Source of the DNA: Nilaparvata lugens
Taxonomy: Eukaryota > Arthropoda > Insecta > Hemiptera > Delphacidae
Reading direction: 5' to 3'
Length of the DNA: 64,000 bases
Assembly: GCF_014356525.2 (NCBI RefSeq)
Contig: NC_052510.1
Span: 21,765,285-21,829,284, forward strand
Made by a program: the position numbers and the translations under genes. A model generated the notes under the pieces. The model saw nothing but the letters and a program-made list of their open reading frames with translations, searched no databases and had not been told where the DNA came from. This document shows, piece after piece, positions 1 to 11,185 of this stretch (position 1 is its first letter; the number at the start of each line of letters is the position of its first letter).

Positions 1-1125
1 AATTGAATTGAATTCTTTATTGTCGTTAACACATAGTGCAATAGACATGGTCATCAGGAAACATAAAACATACAACAGTCACACAGACAGATACAAAAAA
101 GCGTTTCACAGAAGTCAATATGGAGTCAGAACACATATCACAATAAACTTCAACAAAAAATGAGTTCTATACATGAATAGATATAGCCTATGAATATATT
201 TGAACAGTGGAATAAATCATAAAAAAGAAAGGCTCTCTATACTCAAATCATTCCATTCTTGGAGTGAATATGTGGTTTGGATTTCAGTAACTTGTACCAT
301 ATAGTTTTAAATTTTCTAAAACTAACATCTCTAGCATCTAATGGTAACTTTTTAAATAATTTTATACTCATATAATCAAAGTTCATTTGAGTCTTAGTCA
401 ATCTAGCCTGCGTTACCTGCAGCTGATTCCTATTTCTTGTGATGTGACTATGTATATCGCTTCTCTGCATTAAATTATCGAGATTACCTTTAGCAAAAAG
501 CAAACAATTGAGAATGAATAGACACGGTACAGTGAGTATTCCTAGTCTTACAAAATGATCCCTACAAGACTCAGTGGATGGGATGTCAATCATTCTTCTC
601 AGAGCCTTCTTTTGCAAAAAGCAAACAATTGAGAATGAATAGGCACGGTACAGTAAGTATTCCTAGTCTTACAAAATGATCCCTACAAGACTCAGTGGAT
701 GGGATGTCAATCATTCTTCTCAGAGCCTTCTTTTGCCACAGTAATACATCTTTAGCACCAGGAGCATTACCCCAGATCAGAATTCCATATAACAAATGAA
801 CATGGAAAAAAGCATAATAGGCATTGATGACCAAATCAAGCTGGTACAATATTTCAACTTGCCAAGTAATATGTCACTCTAGATAAACGTTTACAGAGGT
901 ACATAGTATGAGTATCCCAGCTCAGCTTAGAATTCAGGTGTATCCTAAAAATTTCACATTCTTGTTCTCTCTAGCAGATTTTAAGCTAAACAGTAAGGAC
1001 TCTGTTTTGTTGCTGTTAACGATCAACCTATTAACATCAAACCAATACTCAGCTTTATTAACAATGAGCACTGCTTTCTGGCGCTGTTTTCTGGTAGCCG
1101 CAGTAGGGACTGTAAATTTCTAAAT
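1..1125 (-). pseudogene. 3' end of a non-LTR retrotransposon (RT C-terminal part and 3' UTR)
   Basis: Read on the minus strand from about 1125 down to 1, this encodes the C-terminal part of a LINE reverse transcriptase. A conserved FLGYT-like block lies near 945-960, followed by the post-RT motif YGILIWGN near 765-790 and then QKKALRRMI and SCRDHFVRLGILT. The 3' end (positions 25-1, minus) has AATAAAG followed by an AATTC/AATTG-type tail, as expected for Jockey/CR1-like LINEs. Stops and a 121-bp tandem duplication break the frame. The ORF runs 849-586 and again, after the duplication, 617-243. The element is 5'-truncated and not functional. Clade assignment is uncertain. Confidence 0.8.
493..734. 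repeat. 121-bp tandem duplication inside the LINE relic
   Basis: Units 493-613 and 614-734 are nearly identical, differing for instance at gacacgg versus ggcacgg. The period of 121 is not a multiple of three, so the duplication itself shifts the RT reading frame. It must postdate loss of function of this copy. Confidence 0.9.
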
Positions 1126-1148
1126 TAGCGCTGTAGGTGATATTTTAC

Positions 1149-2750
1149 AAAATAGTAAATATTTCGAGTACCGAGTTTAATTCTGATGCTGTCTATGCGA
1201 CCTATTACCTCTCCTTGTGACGTTGACTGGATGTGAATGCTGGATCCACTACACCTCGGTGTGGTAGGCTAGTGGCAGTCGATTTTTTATTTGATTCGGG
1301 AGGATATCTCCAATAAAATGTTTTATTATTTGATAAGAATATCGACCAACATTCACCACCAGAAGAAATAATATCCTAATATTAGGTACTATACTCGATA
1401 ATGTCTGACAATTGTGAAACAGGACGTGTCCTGCACGATCATATGTGTCAGTCAAGAAAGAATGAATTCGGAGGTGTAATGAAGTAAACCCAGTTCAGTG
1501 AAAAGGTAATATGAATATATTCTAAAAGATATTCTCTACAGCAAAATATTGAATAAATGAATGAACAGATTTTACAAATTATGATTTCCAACTGATACAG
1601 AATGAATATTGAGTGATAGCAAATTTGAATCTTCAATTATAGATACTATATGAAAATTTTGTACTCTCTAATTGAACAAAATGAGATGGGTGATAGCCCT
1701 TGCAAAAGGTCATAAACTGCACTAATCAAATAGGCACAGTAAGCTAATACAAAATTATAATTCAGAAAATAGAATAAGTGAATAGTTAAAAATATTATCA
1801 GGGTGGGGTTTCGCCTAAGGAAAATAGACCTTTTGGCTAAGTACAACGTAGATATTAAAATTTACTCAATACAATAAAAATCATTTATGATAACTTTATA
1901 CCCTTGAATCTATAGTCATGACTTTTCCTAAATTGGTGAATTTATATGCTGTATAATTTTCGTAGATTAACGGGGATCCCCTTTTATATATTCAAATAAC
2001 TTACATAGACTTTTGTTTCCGTTTTCGAAGTATATTCGGCCGTAGAATATATCGTGCCGGCTGGATCCTTCTGCGTGGCAAAAAACGTCGAATAGACCTC
2101 AATATTATAATTTCAGGGTTTATTTAAATGAAATTGCAAAAAATCCGTATCACAGATTATTATAGGAACTTTAGAACAACTTTTTAAAACAGAAAGACAA
2201 AGGTTGAATTACATTAAAACAGGAATTAAAGCTTTTAAACAATTAAGTATGTGGACTAGGTCTGGGTTTCTAGGTCTAGGACTAGGCTCATATTTCTAAC
2301 AAATATATCTTCATGACAGTTCATTAAATAAATATTTGGGCCCATTTGGCATAGAAATTGTAATATAAAAAATGAAAAAATTGATATTATATAACTATTA
2401 CGATCGATCGTTAATCAAACTGCCTTCTCAATTGGCTACTTGTTGACAAGTTAGCTTTGGTCTGTTTGGGGTTATGTTTTGGTTCAATTCTAACCTTCAA
2501 AATATTGTATTACTGATCAAAATAATAAACATTACAACATATATGGTTTTCTCCGTTGATAAATTTCTGAAAAGGTATATAATTACTTATTTATTAGTTT
2601 CATCCTTTGTAGGTCAGATAACCGTCGTTATCTGCCTTGGATAAGATTGTGGTGCTTTCCCAGTGATGAAATTTATTTTGCTCGTATAACGGCCTATGAA
2701 TAAATTGATTTATAACTCGAGGGCTATACAATCCTTTGGTACATCACAAT
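1149..2750. repeat. 1.6-kb interspersed repeat, copy A
   Basis: This segment is collinear and in direct orientation with 24319-26381. Similarity starts at aaaatagtaaatatttcgag and ends after tttggtacatcaca. Identity looks high, with small indels. Copy B has about 480 extra bases (25437-25917) that copy A lacks near 2262. No TIR, LTR, poly-A tail or long ORF was seen. The superfamily is unknown; it could be a non-autonomous DNA element or an internal fragment of a larger one. Confidence 0.8.
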
Positions 2751-3559
2751 GTGTAAAAGAATAGCAGATCCTTCCTTATCTCCAAATATAGAATGTAATT
2801 GGGGGTGCTGCGAGGCAGAGAGAATAATCTTTTCATGAAATACCTCTGAAAAATCTCCAACCCCTCAAACATTTCAACCCCAGACTTGCGTGCTGTAACT
2901 GACAACTGCAGAGCTGCGTCAAAAACCTCCCACTTCGCCTTCACTGGAATTATATTGTTAGTAATGACACTACTCCACACAGAATTAAGTCCACATTTAG
3001 CGGCTGTCACTCTTTCGGCAATATGTGTTAGGAACTTCATAGTGGACGTAAAAGTCACTCCTAAATATATTATAAGAGTTGACAACTTTAATTTTCTATT
3101 CTCCCCAATACCACTCCTCGTGCCCCGCCAATCTTCCCCCTTTTCGGAAAACCATGATTTTGGATTTATCCATATTTATATTTTTCCCCATTCTTCACAG
3201 TAGCACTTGAGTCTATTCATCATTCTCTGCAAGGATTTGGGCGCATCTTCCAACATCACCAGATCATCCGCATATAGCAATCCTCTAATGTTTCTGTCAC
3301 TAATCCATAGCCCTTCACCAACATATTCCAACAAATCATTAATAAATAACGAGAAAAGCATAGGTGATAATAAACAACCCTGTCTCAAGCCACAAAATGT
3401 CCCAAACTCGTCAGTAAGCCCATTGGATGTGTACACTGCAGATTGCATACATTTATATAATAAGTATTTATGTAAAAAAAAGTATTTTATAGGCATCTCT
3501 GCTGATGTGAAAATGATTAAATCTCTATTTTTTGAATAGGATGGATTGGCAAAGGCCAA
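2744..3559 (-). pseudogene. LINE reverse transcriptase fragment (fingers/palm)
   Basis: On the minus strand the first part carries the RT signatures GLRQGCLLSPMLFSLFIND and LLYADDLVML, the catalytic aspartates of the palm. The second part continues with IYLGVTF (box after the YADD) and a degenerate thumb. The frame is broken near 3090-3180. Upstream and downstream LINE parts (endonuclease, 3' tail) are missing. The GCLLSP form of box B differs from the [10 protein letters not shown] form in the other LINEs here, so it is a different clade. It abuts the end of repeat copy A. Confidence 0.8.
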
Positions 3560-5400
3560 TAATAGGATGCATCTTTATCAATAGATCTGTATCTTGGTTC
3601 AAATTATTAATTTCATATTGTACTTATATTCTTTTTATGATAATAGCCTTTTATCTTTGTTCAGAAGTTCCAAGTTATAAGAATTCATCTGAAATCTTAT
3701 AATTTAGGCCTTTATATTTTATTTGTGCTCGAAGGGTCTGTCCGTTATGAACTAGGAACTACGAGCTAGGTCATGTTTATAGAATGCAGTAGCTTGACCA
3801 GCAGCAGGTAATGGTTTCTGTTTCTCAGAAATATTATTCTTTCGCAGATAAGTATAACAAAAAATATTGTACGGTAATGTATTTACCGCATTCGTATGAT
3901 AATTCTGGCAGAAACAATCATACTTATGCGGTAAATTATCGTTACCGGACTTGTTACGTAAAGTACTATTACCTCATATCTCGTTCAGGGTCACCAGTGT
4001 GGGGATTAGACGCTGGCGCATGTGGTGCGAGACGTGCGAGCAGCTTGCTTTAAAGATGGCCGCACCCTTGTGCTGGCTCCATGTGTTACATCCTCGATGT
4101 AATTTGTATGATGTGATGAAATAACAATCACTGGACTGGTTTGCACAATTATTAAGCGACTTTGTTTATTTAAATAGCATCTTACTACTAGTAGGTAAAC
4201 CGATAATATAATAACAAGAAGACGTAAATACTAGAGAAGTGACGAGCGAGTGTGTGAGAGTTGAGGTTGAGACGACATGTGTTCTGTTCTGTTCCTAACA
4301 GTAAAAGACAGTTGCTGTGAGAAGTAAGCATAGAGCCAGGAGGCTACTGGAGTGCCCTACTGTCTCCCTCTCTAGTGCTAAGAGGGTCTTCTCCTTGTGG
4401 TTTACCCCAAATATTTTTGGATCTGCCAATAAACAAATTGAGTTATTTTATAATTTTACTTTTAAAGAATCCAAACTAGTGTCTATTATATCTTTTCATT
4501 GTTCTCTTATCGCTTTATCACTAGTACGACTACTTCTTATCAAAAGAAGATTCAATTTTAAAAAGAATGTTTCGGTACCTTGACTAGGCTAACTGTTTTT
4601 TCAGTTCCATAATTATATCTAAGATAGTTTTTTTTCTGAATTATTTTATTGTATGTCAAACGTGTCGTCCACGCAGCACCGATGATAAATTGATGTAAGG
4701 TATGTAGAAGTATGATAAAACAGGCACCAGAATACTGAGTGTAATTCATGAAAACTATAATCGAATCATGAAGAGATATATTTTCCTATATAATTTTATA
4801 CCGACATAACTTGAATCACAACTATTATTTATTTTTGAAGACGGTGGAAATGTAAATAAAACGAATAACAACAATAATGCTCAAAAAAACAAAAAAGCGG
4901 TTTTTCCAAGTGGAGAAATTCCTACTATTTTTTAATTTCCCAGTAATTGTAAAATTCATGTCTCATTAAGAAACCTTTTGAGAAAGTAATTATTCAGAAC
5001 ACAATATTTTTATTGAATCTATATGTTGTTAATTGATTGAATAACATTTAGATGAGAAATGTAATGGATTATCAGTGATATAAGAGCTTGATGAGAGTTC
5101 TTGAGAAATGAGTAGAGGTTTAGCATGTGGATGAACAAGTTATAGCAATGAGCATGAGGAATATAAGCATATTATCTCCTCCAATTTCCTAGAATGAAAG
5201 ATATTCTCAAGGGATAGCGAAATCTTTTTTCTCATTTGAATGATATTAATGATTGAATACATTGAACTCCTGTAGTTACATTTCTCTGCTTGAATCAATA
5301 GATGAATTGACAGATTTTCTAATGTTTTGATGCTACGAGCGAATTTTCAATTGAAAAGAGTTATTGAAGACAAATATCATGGAACAGTCAAGATGAAAGA
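3560..5400. other. No gene seen; AT-rich spacer with one GC-richer patch
   Basis: No supported ORF. The patch 3960-4390 is richer in G+C and contains TGTTACATC at 4083 and CCTAACA near 4301. This could be a solo LTR, but no second copy, primer site or target duplication was found to support it. Confidence 0.4.
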
Positions 5401-5401
5401 T

Positions 5402-5653
5402 GGTGAATGATTTTCTAGAGCTTTCTAATTCATTGTGTTTCCATGAGTTCAACATTCTTTCCAGAATACCAAGCTAAAAAACGATACCATCTTCACACAA
5501 CTCTACTATAAAAACCTTTTGATCAAGGATGGTGAATGATTTTCTAGAGCTTTCTAATTCATTGTGTCTCCATGAGTTCAACATTCTTTCAAGAATACCA
5601 AGCTAAAAAACGATACCATCTTCACACAACTCTACTATAAAAACCTTTTGATC
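5402..5653. repeat. 129-bp tandem duplication
   Basis: The unit starting ggtgaatgattttctagagc at 5402 recurs at 5531 with only a few differences. The first unit ends in aaccttttgatc at about 5524 and the second at 5653. Non-coding. Confidence 0.9.
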
Positions 5654-5802
5654 TCTCTCCAATGGAACTGTGGAACAAAATAATAATGGGAGAATGATGA
5701 AGGAAAATAGATGTATCAATTAAAAGTACACTGTTAAAAACGATAATTTCCTGATATTAATGCGGATTGTGAGCTTCAAAAGAGTCATCCTAGGGAGCTG
5801 TT

Positions 5803-7160
5803 TCAATACATCACCGTTATGAGATCAAACCCTGGTGCCTTCCTGGTTCTGATGCTACTGTTGATCATATTTTCCACTTCAATTACAGTGACTGGTGTGA
5901 TCCTTGCTGATACTTGAACAGTATATGGTAGATGTTCATCATCATCATAGCTGTCATCACTTTTGAAGATGTTCTCCAGATGATTTCCAAACCTAGCTGA
6001 TTTTTGTTTTGTCTCTAGCCCAAGTACCATACACATTTTTAATGGGTGCAATTAGACTTGAAGTCTTTTCAATGCACTTTGTAGCTTTCCATAGGGAGTA
6101 GTCAGTTCTTTTTTCATTAGTCAGCTCAGTGAGATACTTGGAAAATGTTTCATTTTTTAGATTTTCTATTATTTCTCTTCTGAGCTACTGGGATAAATTG
6201 TTCAGCACAGTCTTGTCTCTTGGATCCCTAGTGCTTTGCCATTTTCTTCTTGCTCTTCTCTTCTGTAATGGAAGATTTTTTTTATTTCAGAAGGATAGTT
6301 GTTGCCTTGAGTCCTCCTTTTTATTCCTGGTGTACATGCCCAGGCTGCTTGCTGAATGAAGTCACAAGTCTATCATTTCCCCTTCAAGCTGATCTTTACT
6401 TCTAAGTTGTAGATTGAGATCTATCATTTCCTCCAGTAAGAGTCTGAATTGTTCCAAGTTTGTGTATCTATTGCAGAGAAATGGAGATGGTTCTCGTTCT
6501 ATTACACTCTTGCTTAATGTTAGTATAATTGGTGAGTGATCTGATTCCAAGTCACAGCTGTCTTCAATTTTGATGTAGTTTGTGGAGAAATCCTTGATGA
6601 TGAAAAAGTCTATCAGATCTGGAATTTTTCCTATGTCTGTTGGCCAGTATGTTGGGTTTCCAGTTGATATCGCTCCACATTTGAATTGCTGGATTGCACT
6701 AAACAGTTCTCGACCCTTTGTAGTGGTTGTCCTGGAGCCCCAATGGGTATTTTTAGCATTGAAGTCTTCTCCTACGATGAACCTTTTTCCAAGATGTTTG
6801 AAGAATTCTATGTAGTCTTGATGTTTCAGATCATGTCTTGGAGGGCTATATAATATTGCTGCTAATTAATGACACTTTGCATCCTTTGAGCTCCAGTGAT
6901 ATAACAGAAGCTTGAATTTCATATGTTTCTTATTTCTCTTCTTCAGTGTTGTATTGTCTCTCTCACAATAACTGCACTACCTCCCCTTGCTGAATTATTT
7001 GGATGTGTAGTATGGTATGTTCTATAGCCTCTGATTTTGAGATAGGATTAATTTGTCATGTGTGTTTCTGAAATAAGGCAGAAGTCTATTTTCCTCGTTA
7101 TGGAGTACTAATTCTAGTTCTAGCTTCTTCTGGATGATGCCATTGGCATTCCATGCCATG
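5803..7160 (-). pseudogene. Jockey-like LINE ORF2 relic: endonuclease and start of RT
   Basis: Minus strand. The apurinic-like endonuclease begins near 7160 with AWNANGI. It continues to GEDFNAKNTHWGSR near 6790-6735 (the DFNAK metal/DNA-binding box) and ESDHSPIILTL near 6550-6515 (the catalytic SDH box). The linker then leads to RKAPGFDLIT near 5850-5815, the usual first RT block. The RT is cut off there, so the palm is missing. Several frameshifts and stops interrupt the frame. It follows ORF1 (7250-8035) in the same orientation and order as Jockey elements. Confidence 0.85.
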
Positions 7161-7249
7161 ATTTTCAATGTGTGGTACATTGCTTCCTTCTGCTCCCAGC
7201 CGGGTTTGTGCTGCCGTTCAATTCCTGTTACCTTTTTTCGAAGGAGGAT

Positions 7250-8035
7250 AATAGTTCTTTTTACTTTTCCAGCTTGGTTAGTATCAGCTGTAAAGTTTGT
7301 AGCACTCCGTCCTCTTGATTATTTTTCTTCATCTGCTTATCGAGACCTTTTTTGTAGTATCAGCATATGATAAGGGTTCATCTAATGCTGACAATATCGT
7401 AGTTTCTATTCCAGTGGAAGAAACAGGTATGGGTTGAGTTGAATGCTCCTTGCGCGAATCCACTCTCTGATTGGTCCTGAATGAGGCTTTATATTTTTGC
7501 TTCTCATCTTCTGCAGTTCGACAGCAACACTGCACCACAATAGCTTGCTGGATGATTTTCACCACAATGAATACATCTCGGCTTTTCTCCAGCTGCCTTT
7601 GTGTAATCCTTGGAACTGTGTTCACCAGCACATTTGACACAAGGAAGCTCTTTAAAGCAATATTTTTGGGTGTGTCCATATGCTTGGCATCTTTTGCGTT
7701 GAGCAATGAGCTTCGATTCCTTCATTGCCTCTATTTCTACCTTGCATCCCATTATGTTGGTAATTTTGTAAATTTTATTTACATCTTCTCCTGCTCCAAA
7801 CTCAAGCTAGTGGCTCTTTAATTCTCCATTTAAGCTTTATGCTTGCGTTCAGAGTTTTGAACCTTTATCTTCGAGGTCCTCCACAATATTTTCTGCTTCA
7901 CTGGTGATCCAACTTCTTAACCATAACTCTGATTGGCCTTCATTGTTTGTTATCATAAGAATGCCAAATAAACTTCTCTTTATTCAACTCCTTCGTGAGC
8001 CAACTATAATCCTCCTCATTTACTAAAGCTAAGGT
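7250..8035 (-). pseudogene. Jockey-like LINE ORF1 relic with zinc knuckles
   Basis: Minus strand, immediately 5' of ORF2. Around 7690-7515 there are three zinc-knuckle-like motifs of Jockey ORF1 type: CQAYGHTQKYC, then CVKCAGEH with the final Cys replaced by Tyr, then CIHCGENHPASYC. The region upstream of them (about 7960-7750) reads like the RRM-like part of ORF1 proteins, with KIYKITNIMGCKVEIEA just before the knuckles. ORF1 products bind RNA and form the RNP. Frame breaks show it is dead. Confidence 0.8.
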
Positions 8036-8042
8036 TGTCTAA

Positions 8043-8283
8043 AGGTGCGTACAGACTTTCGCTCTGCTCCGCAACCGAACATCACTCCAGCAGAGCGATT
8101 GATTGATGATCGACCGGGGAGCAAGAGTGGTTCGACCGGGGAACGCGAGAAGATCTAACATCTTCCATAACGTTCGTGATGGGTGCGACTGCAGAGCGGG
8201 GGCGGAGCGACTGTTGTGCGATGGAGGAACGAGGCGGAGCGTGCTCGGTGCGGGTTGGAGGCGCGTATTATGTGTACGCAGCT
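8043..8283. mobile_element. GC-rich MITE, PIF/Harbinger-like
   Basis: About 241 bp, strongly GC- and CpG-rich against an AT-rich background. Terminal inverted repeats are AGGTGCGTACAG on the left and, read inward from the right, AGCTGCGTACAC. The left flank is TAA and the right flank TTG, a decayed 3-bp target duplication. A second copy with clean TAA duplications is at 55960-56139. It separates the Jockey relic from the retroviral LTR remnant. Assignment to PIF/Harbinger rests on the 3-bp TAA duplication. Confidence 0.75.
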
Positions 8284-8470
8284 TTGGAAGATGATAAGTT
8301 TTTAAAAACAAATTTTATTCACCGAATCGTCGGACATAACCCCGACGTTCAGAGTTGAAGAACGAAAACGGACTAAGCACGGCGCGCAGGCCGTGAATTG
8401 GTTTTATTGAATCTAATGCTGACTAAGCTCGCTACTACTAGCCACACCTATACACCTCCACCCCCAAATT
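8284..8470 (-). repeat. Partial 3' LTR with polypurine tract of a gypsy-like element
   Basis: On the minus strand, a purine-rich run AATTTGGGGGTGGAGG (8470-8455) is followed at 8454 by TGTATAGG. This is the usual polypurine-tract/LTR junction. An AATAAA lies near 8400 and again near 8310. The presumed LTR is cut by the MITE at 8283, so its end is not visible. It sits directly downstream of the env relic, as expected. Confidence 0.55.
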
Positions 8471-8545
8471 TTTCATCGTCCTCGATGATTGGACTTAAAG
8501 TTCATAATTTGGGTATAGCATACACCAAAGTTAGCGGTTGTTGTG

Positions 8546-10050
8546 GAGTATCAACAATGATACATTTCTAGCTTCCAAGCATTATTACTATATAAAAAGA
8601 CTATAAAAACCAATACAAAAATAGAAGTAGAAACTAACAAATACATTATATTCTCGCTACCATAATCGTTAAACAAAGATAAATCATTAAATTATAATTC
8701 TGTTTCTAAAAGGTTGACATGTTTTTATTATTATCTAGCTCTTCTATCAATAAAATCTTTTCAGGAATATTAGTCATTTAAGTGATTTAAACATTTGAAA
8801 GTAGAAGGAAGACGTTGGTCTTTCATTACATCTCCATTATCTAAATGAATAAGAAATGATTTTGAAGGTTTATTTTATCATTATTGATTTTGATATGTGA
8901 TTGACCATATCCATAGATACAATTACATAATTCATCATACTTCATAAAAGAATCGGTTCAGAAATATAATTACGTTGACAATTGGTCAATTCATTATTTT
9001 CTAAAATATCCTCAATACAAAGATCATTGATTTTACGCATTTTTCGGCAATAAGAGGCGTTGAGGTCATGTAGACATTGGTCTAGTACCACTAAGCCTGA
9101 TTCAGCTACAAAAATTAATTTCTCACTGACATTATTGTATAAAAATGATTATGAGGAATACAGGATAATTGATGAGACGATAGGTATCAAGCATAGCGCT
9201 TCTCATGGGAACGGAAATAAAATATGTAATAAAATTCTCAGAGATAGTACAATGAACTGTGCTTAATTTCCACAACGTTTCAATATTCTCACTAGCAATT
9301 TTTCCTCTGTGGGAAAGTATGATATATTTACAAAGTCAGATTTATGGATAATCTAATAATGAATTTTCGAATTTGAACAAAATTCTATACCATCTAATAA
9401 TGCATTTACTTTGATATGCATTAACTCTGATTCAAATTGATTGAAGATATAGTTAAAATCTAATTCAATACAGTTGCTTGTGAATGAGTCACATTCTTAA
9501 TCAAATCATTATTACTATTAATCCTATTCAAATCGTAATTGAACTTATCAACTAAATGATTATTTACAACAATTCTTCTTCTCATTTTCAATAAGGATCT
9601 TCTCATTCTCTTCTAATTGATTAATAATTTGATCATAATTATCTTTTATCTGCATCTAAATTACCAGTAAACCAGGAGATAGCTTTTCCTAATCATTGAA
9701 CAGTCCTCTCTGTTTACGAGATGAAGGATACGAAGAAAACAAATACTTAATTTTTCGAAAAGGTTGTCACGCATTTGCATGAAGAGAATCATATTTTTTC
9801 AATGATGGTGATACATTTTGCAACTTGTCAATAGAATCTGATAATCCTTAATTTCTATCTTATGCTACTTATATTAGAATAATGTGAGAATGCCATGTCT
9901 CGTTTATGTACATATGTCGTTCAATCTGTACTGGTAGAGTCCGGCTGTGTTAGTCAAGTCCACTAGCTCGTACGCTTGTACCAGTGGTTGGTAATGGAGG
10001 ATTAGAGCCAGAAGCAGTATTATCTGTAACAATACGTTTCTTTTTCACTT
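8546..10050 (-). pseudogene. Envelope-like glycoprotein pseudogene (errantivirus-type env)
   Basis: Minus strand. The order of parts is that of insect gypsy/errantivirus envelope proteins. A hydrophobic signal-like stretch lies near 10030-9975, followed by a mature-like start YELVDLTNTAG. A basic furin-like site followed by GLFN lies near 9725-9700. A long ectodomain follows with a Glu/Asn/Lys-rich helix. A hydrophobic membrane anchor near 8625-8565 (YLLVSTSIFVLVFIVFLY) comes just before the polypurine tract. Many stops and frameshifts interrupt it. It overlaps the integrase end, as env does in errantiviruses. It is an old, inactive copy. Confidence 0.6.
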
Positions 10051-10089
10051 TCTATTTCGTTTCAATCTATTCGGATGAAGTTTCAAAGT

Positions 10090-10458
10090 TCTTTTCTTAG
10101 ATTGATACGTATTTTCACCTATCTTTTTTGCTTCAAAGTACTTTGGAGATATTTCTTGTTCTGAATTCTTCTCACATATCTTACGTCATCTGAATAATTT
10201 GGGCGTTCTTCACGATTTTTGTTGAGTTTCTCTGTTCTCTTCTCTTTCTCTTGATCAGTTTTCTTTTTGATGATATCACGGAAAGTTTCCAACTCTTGGA
10301 AATATCTGTCAACTAATTCTTCAGTAATTTGCACTGAAGTTTTATCCAAAGTATTGAAATGTTTGAGTTTGCCGAAAGTTAATTCTAGTGGTGTCATTTG
10401 GTGAGTCGAATTCAAAGAGTTTTTGTATGTGATAATACCTGTAAGCACAATGTGCCTT
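10090..10458 (-). pseudogene. Retrotransposon integrase C-terminal fragment (Ty3/gypsy)
   Basis: The minus-strand ORF 10448-10119 contains YKNSLNSTHQMTPLELTFGK. This matches the end of the gypsy integrase core (the xNxSxHxxTxxxPxELxFG pattern), followed by a charged helix rich in Glu/Lys. Upstream pol is absent, because the sequence changes abruptly at about 10458. Together with the env relic, polypurine tract and LTR fragment it forms the 3' end of one element. Confidence 0.75.
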
Positions 10459-11183
10459 CACCAATTATGTGAGGGGAATAACTATAATAACAAAAGAAAA
10501 CAGAATAACTAGAACTTTAATGAGTCTTTACCATATTCACATTTAAACAAAACAAGATTAGTTTGATTGTAAAACACATTATTGATATAAATTTTATGGG
10601 GAAAACATTCGCTTGCTGCTAATGATGATTCAATCTTTGTGGTTAGAATATTTAAGAACAATGATTCAGTAGTCACCTACCTTTTTGAAATGGCTTCCCA
10701 CTTTGGCTTCCACTGGTTTATTCGCGACTTCAGTATTTTAAAGAACAAATATTAACTGAACCAATGAATAGGCTCAGAACCTCTCCCTTAAAAATACAAT
10801 TATTTTTTACTGCCCCGATCTGTGACAGAATACTGTATTAATTAACGAACCGAAATCTAGCTTTTTCACTGGATCAGCCGGACTTAACTTTCAGTCCTAT
10901 CGAGCGAGCTCACACACTGACAAAAGTAAATTTGGGTATTAAATATAAACTCGTCAATGCCAAACATGAAAGCTATTTCAAGTACATATTTTTATCTGTC
11001 GCACAAGCGGCACCTTTGTTATTAAAAACAAAAGAGAAGCTACTTTATTTGACAACAAATGAAATAACACTCTTTCTGTCGATGACAATGATTGTTCAGA
11101 GACAAAAACACTGTTCATTAAACTTTTTTAATTAAAAACTCTCAAATCCTGATCATATGAGATAAATATAATTTGATTCATAT
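10459..11183. other. No gene seen
   Basis: AT-rich sequence without supported ORFs, repeats or RNA genes. Short ORFs at about 10932-11135 look random. Confidence 0.5.
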
Positions 11184-11185
11184 TA

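Noticed and set aside
4083..4301. Possible solo LTR (TGTTACATC ... CCTAACA)
   Set aside because: No duplicate copy, target duplication, primer site or polypurine tract was found.
8039..8358. ORFs on both strands over the GC-rich block
   Set aside because: They lie in a MITE. Long ORFs there follow from high G+C, and the second copy does not preserve them.
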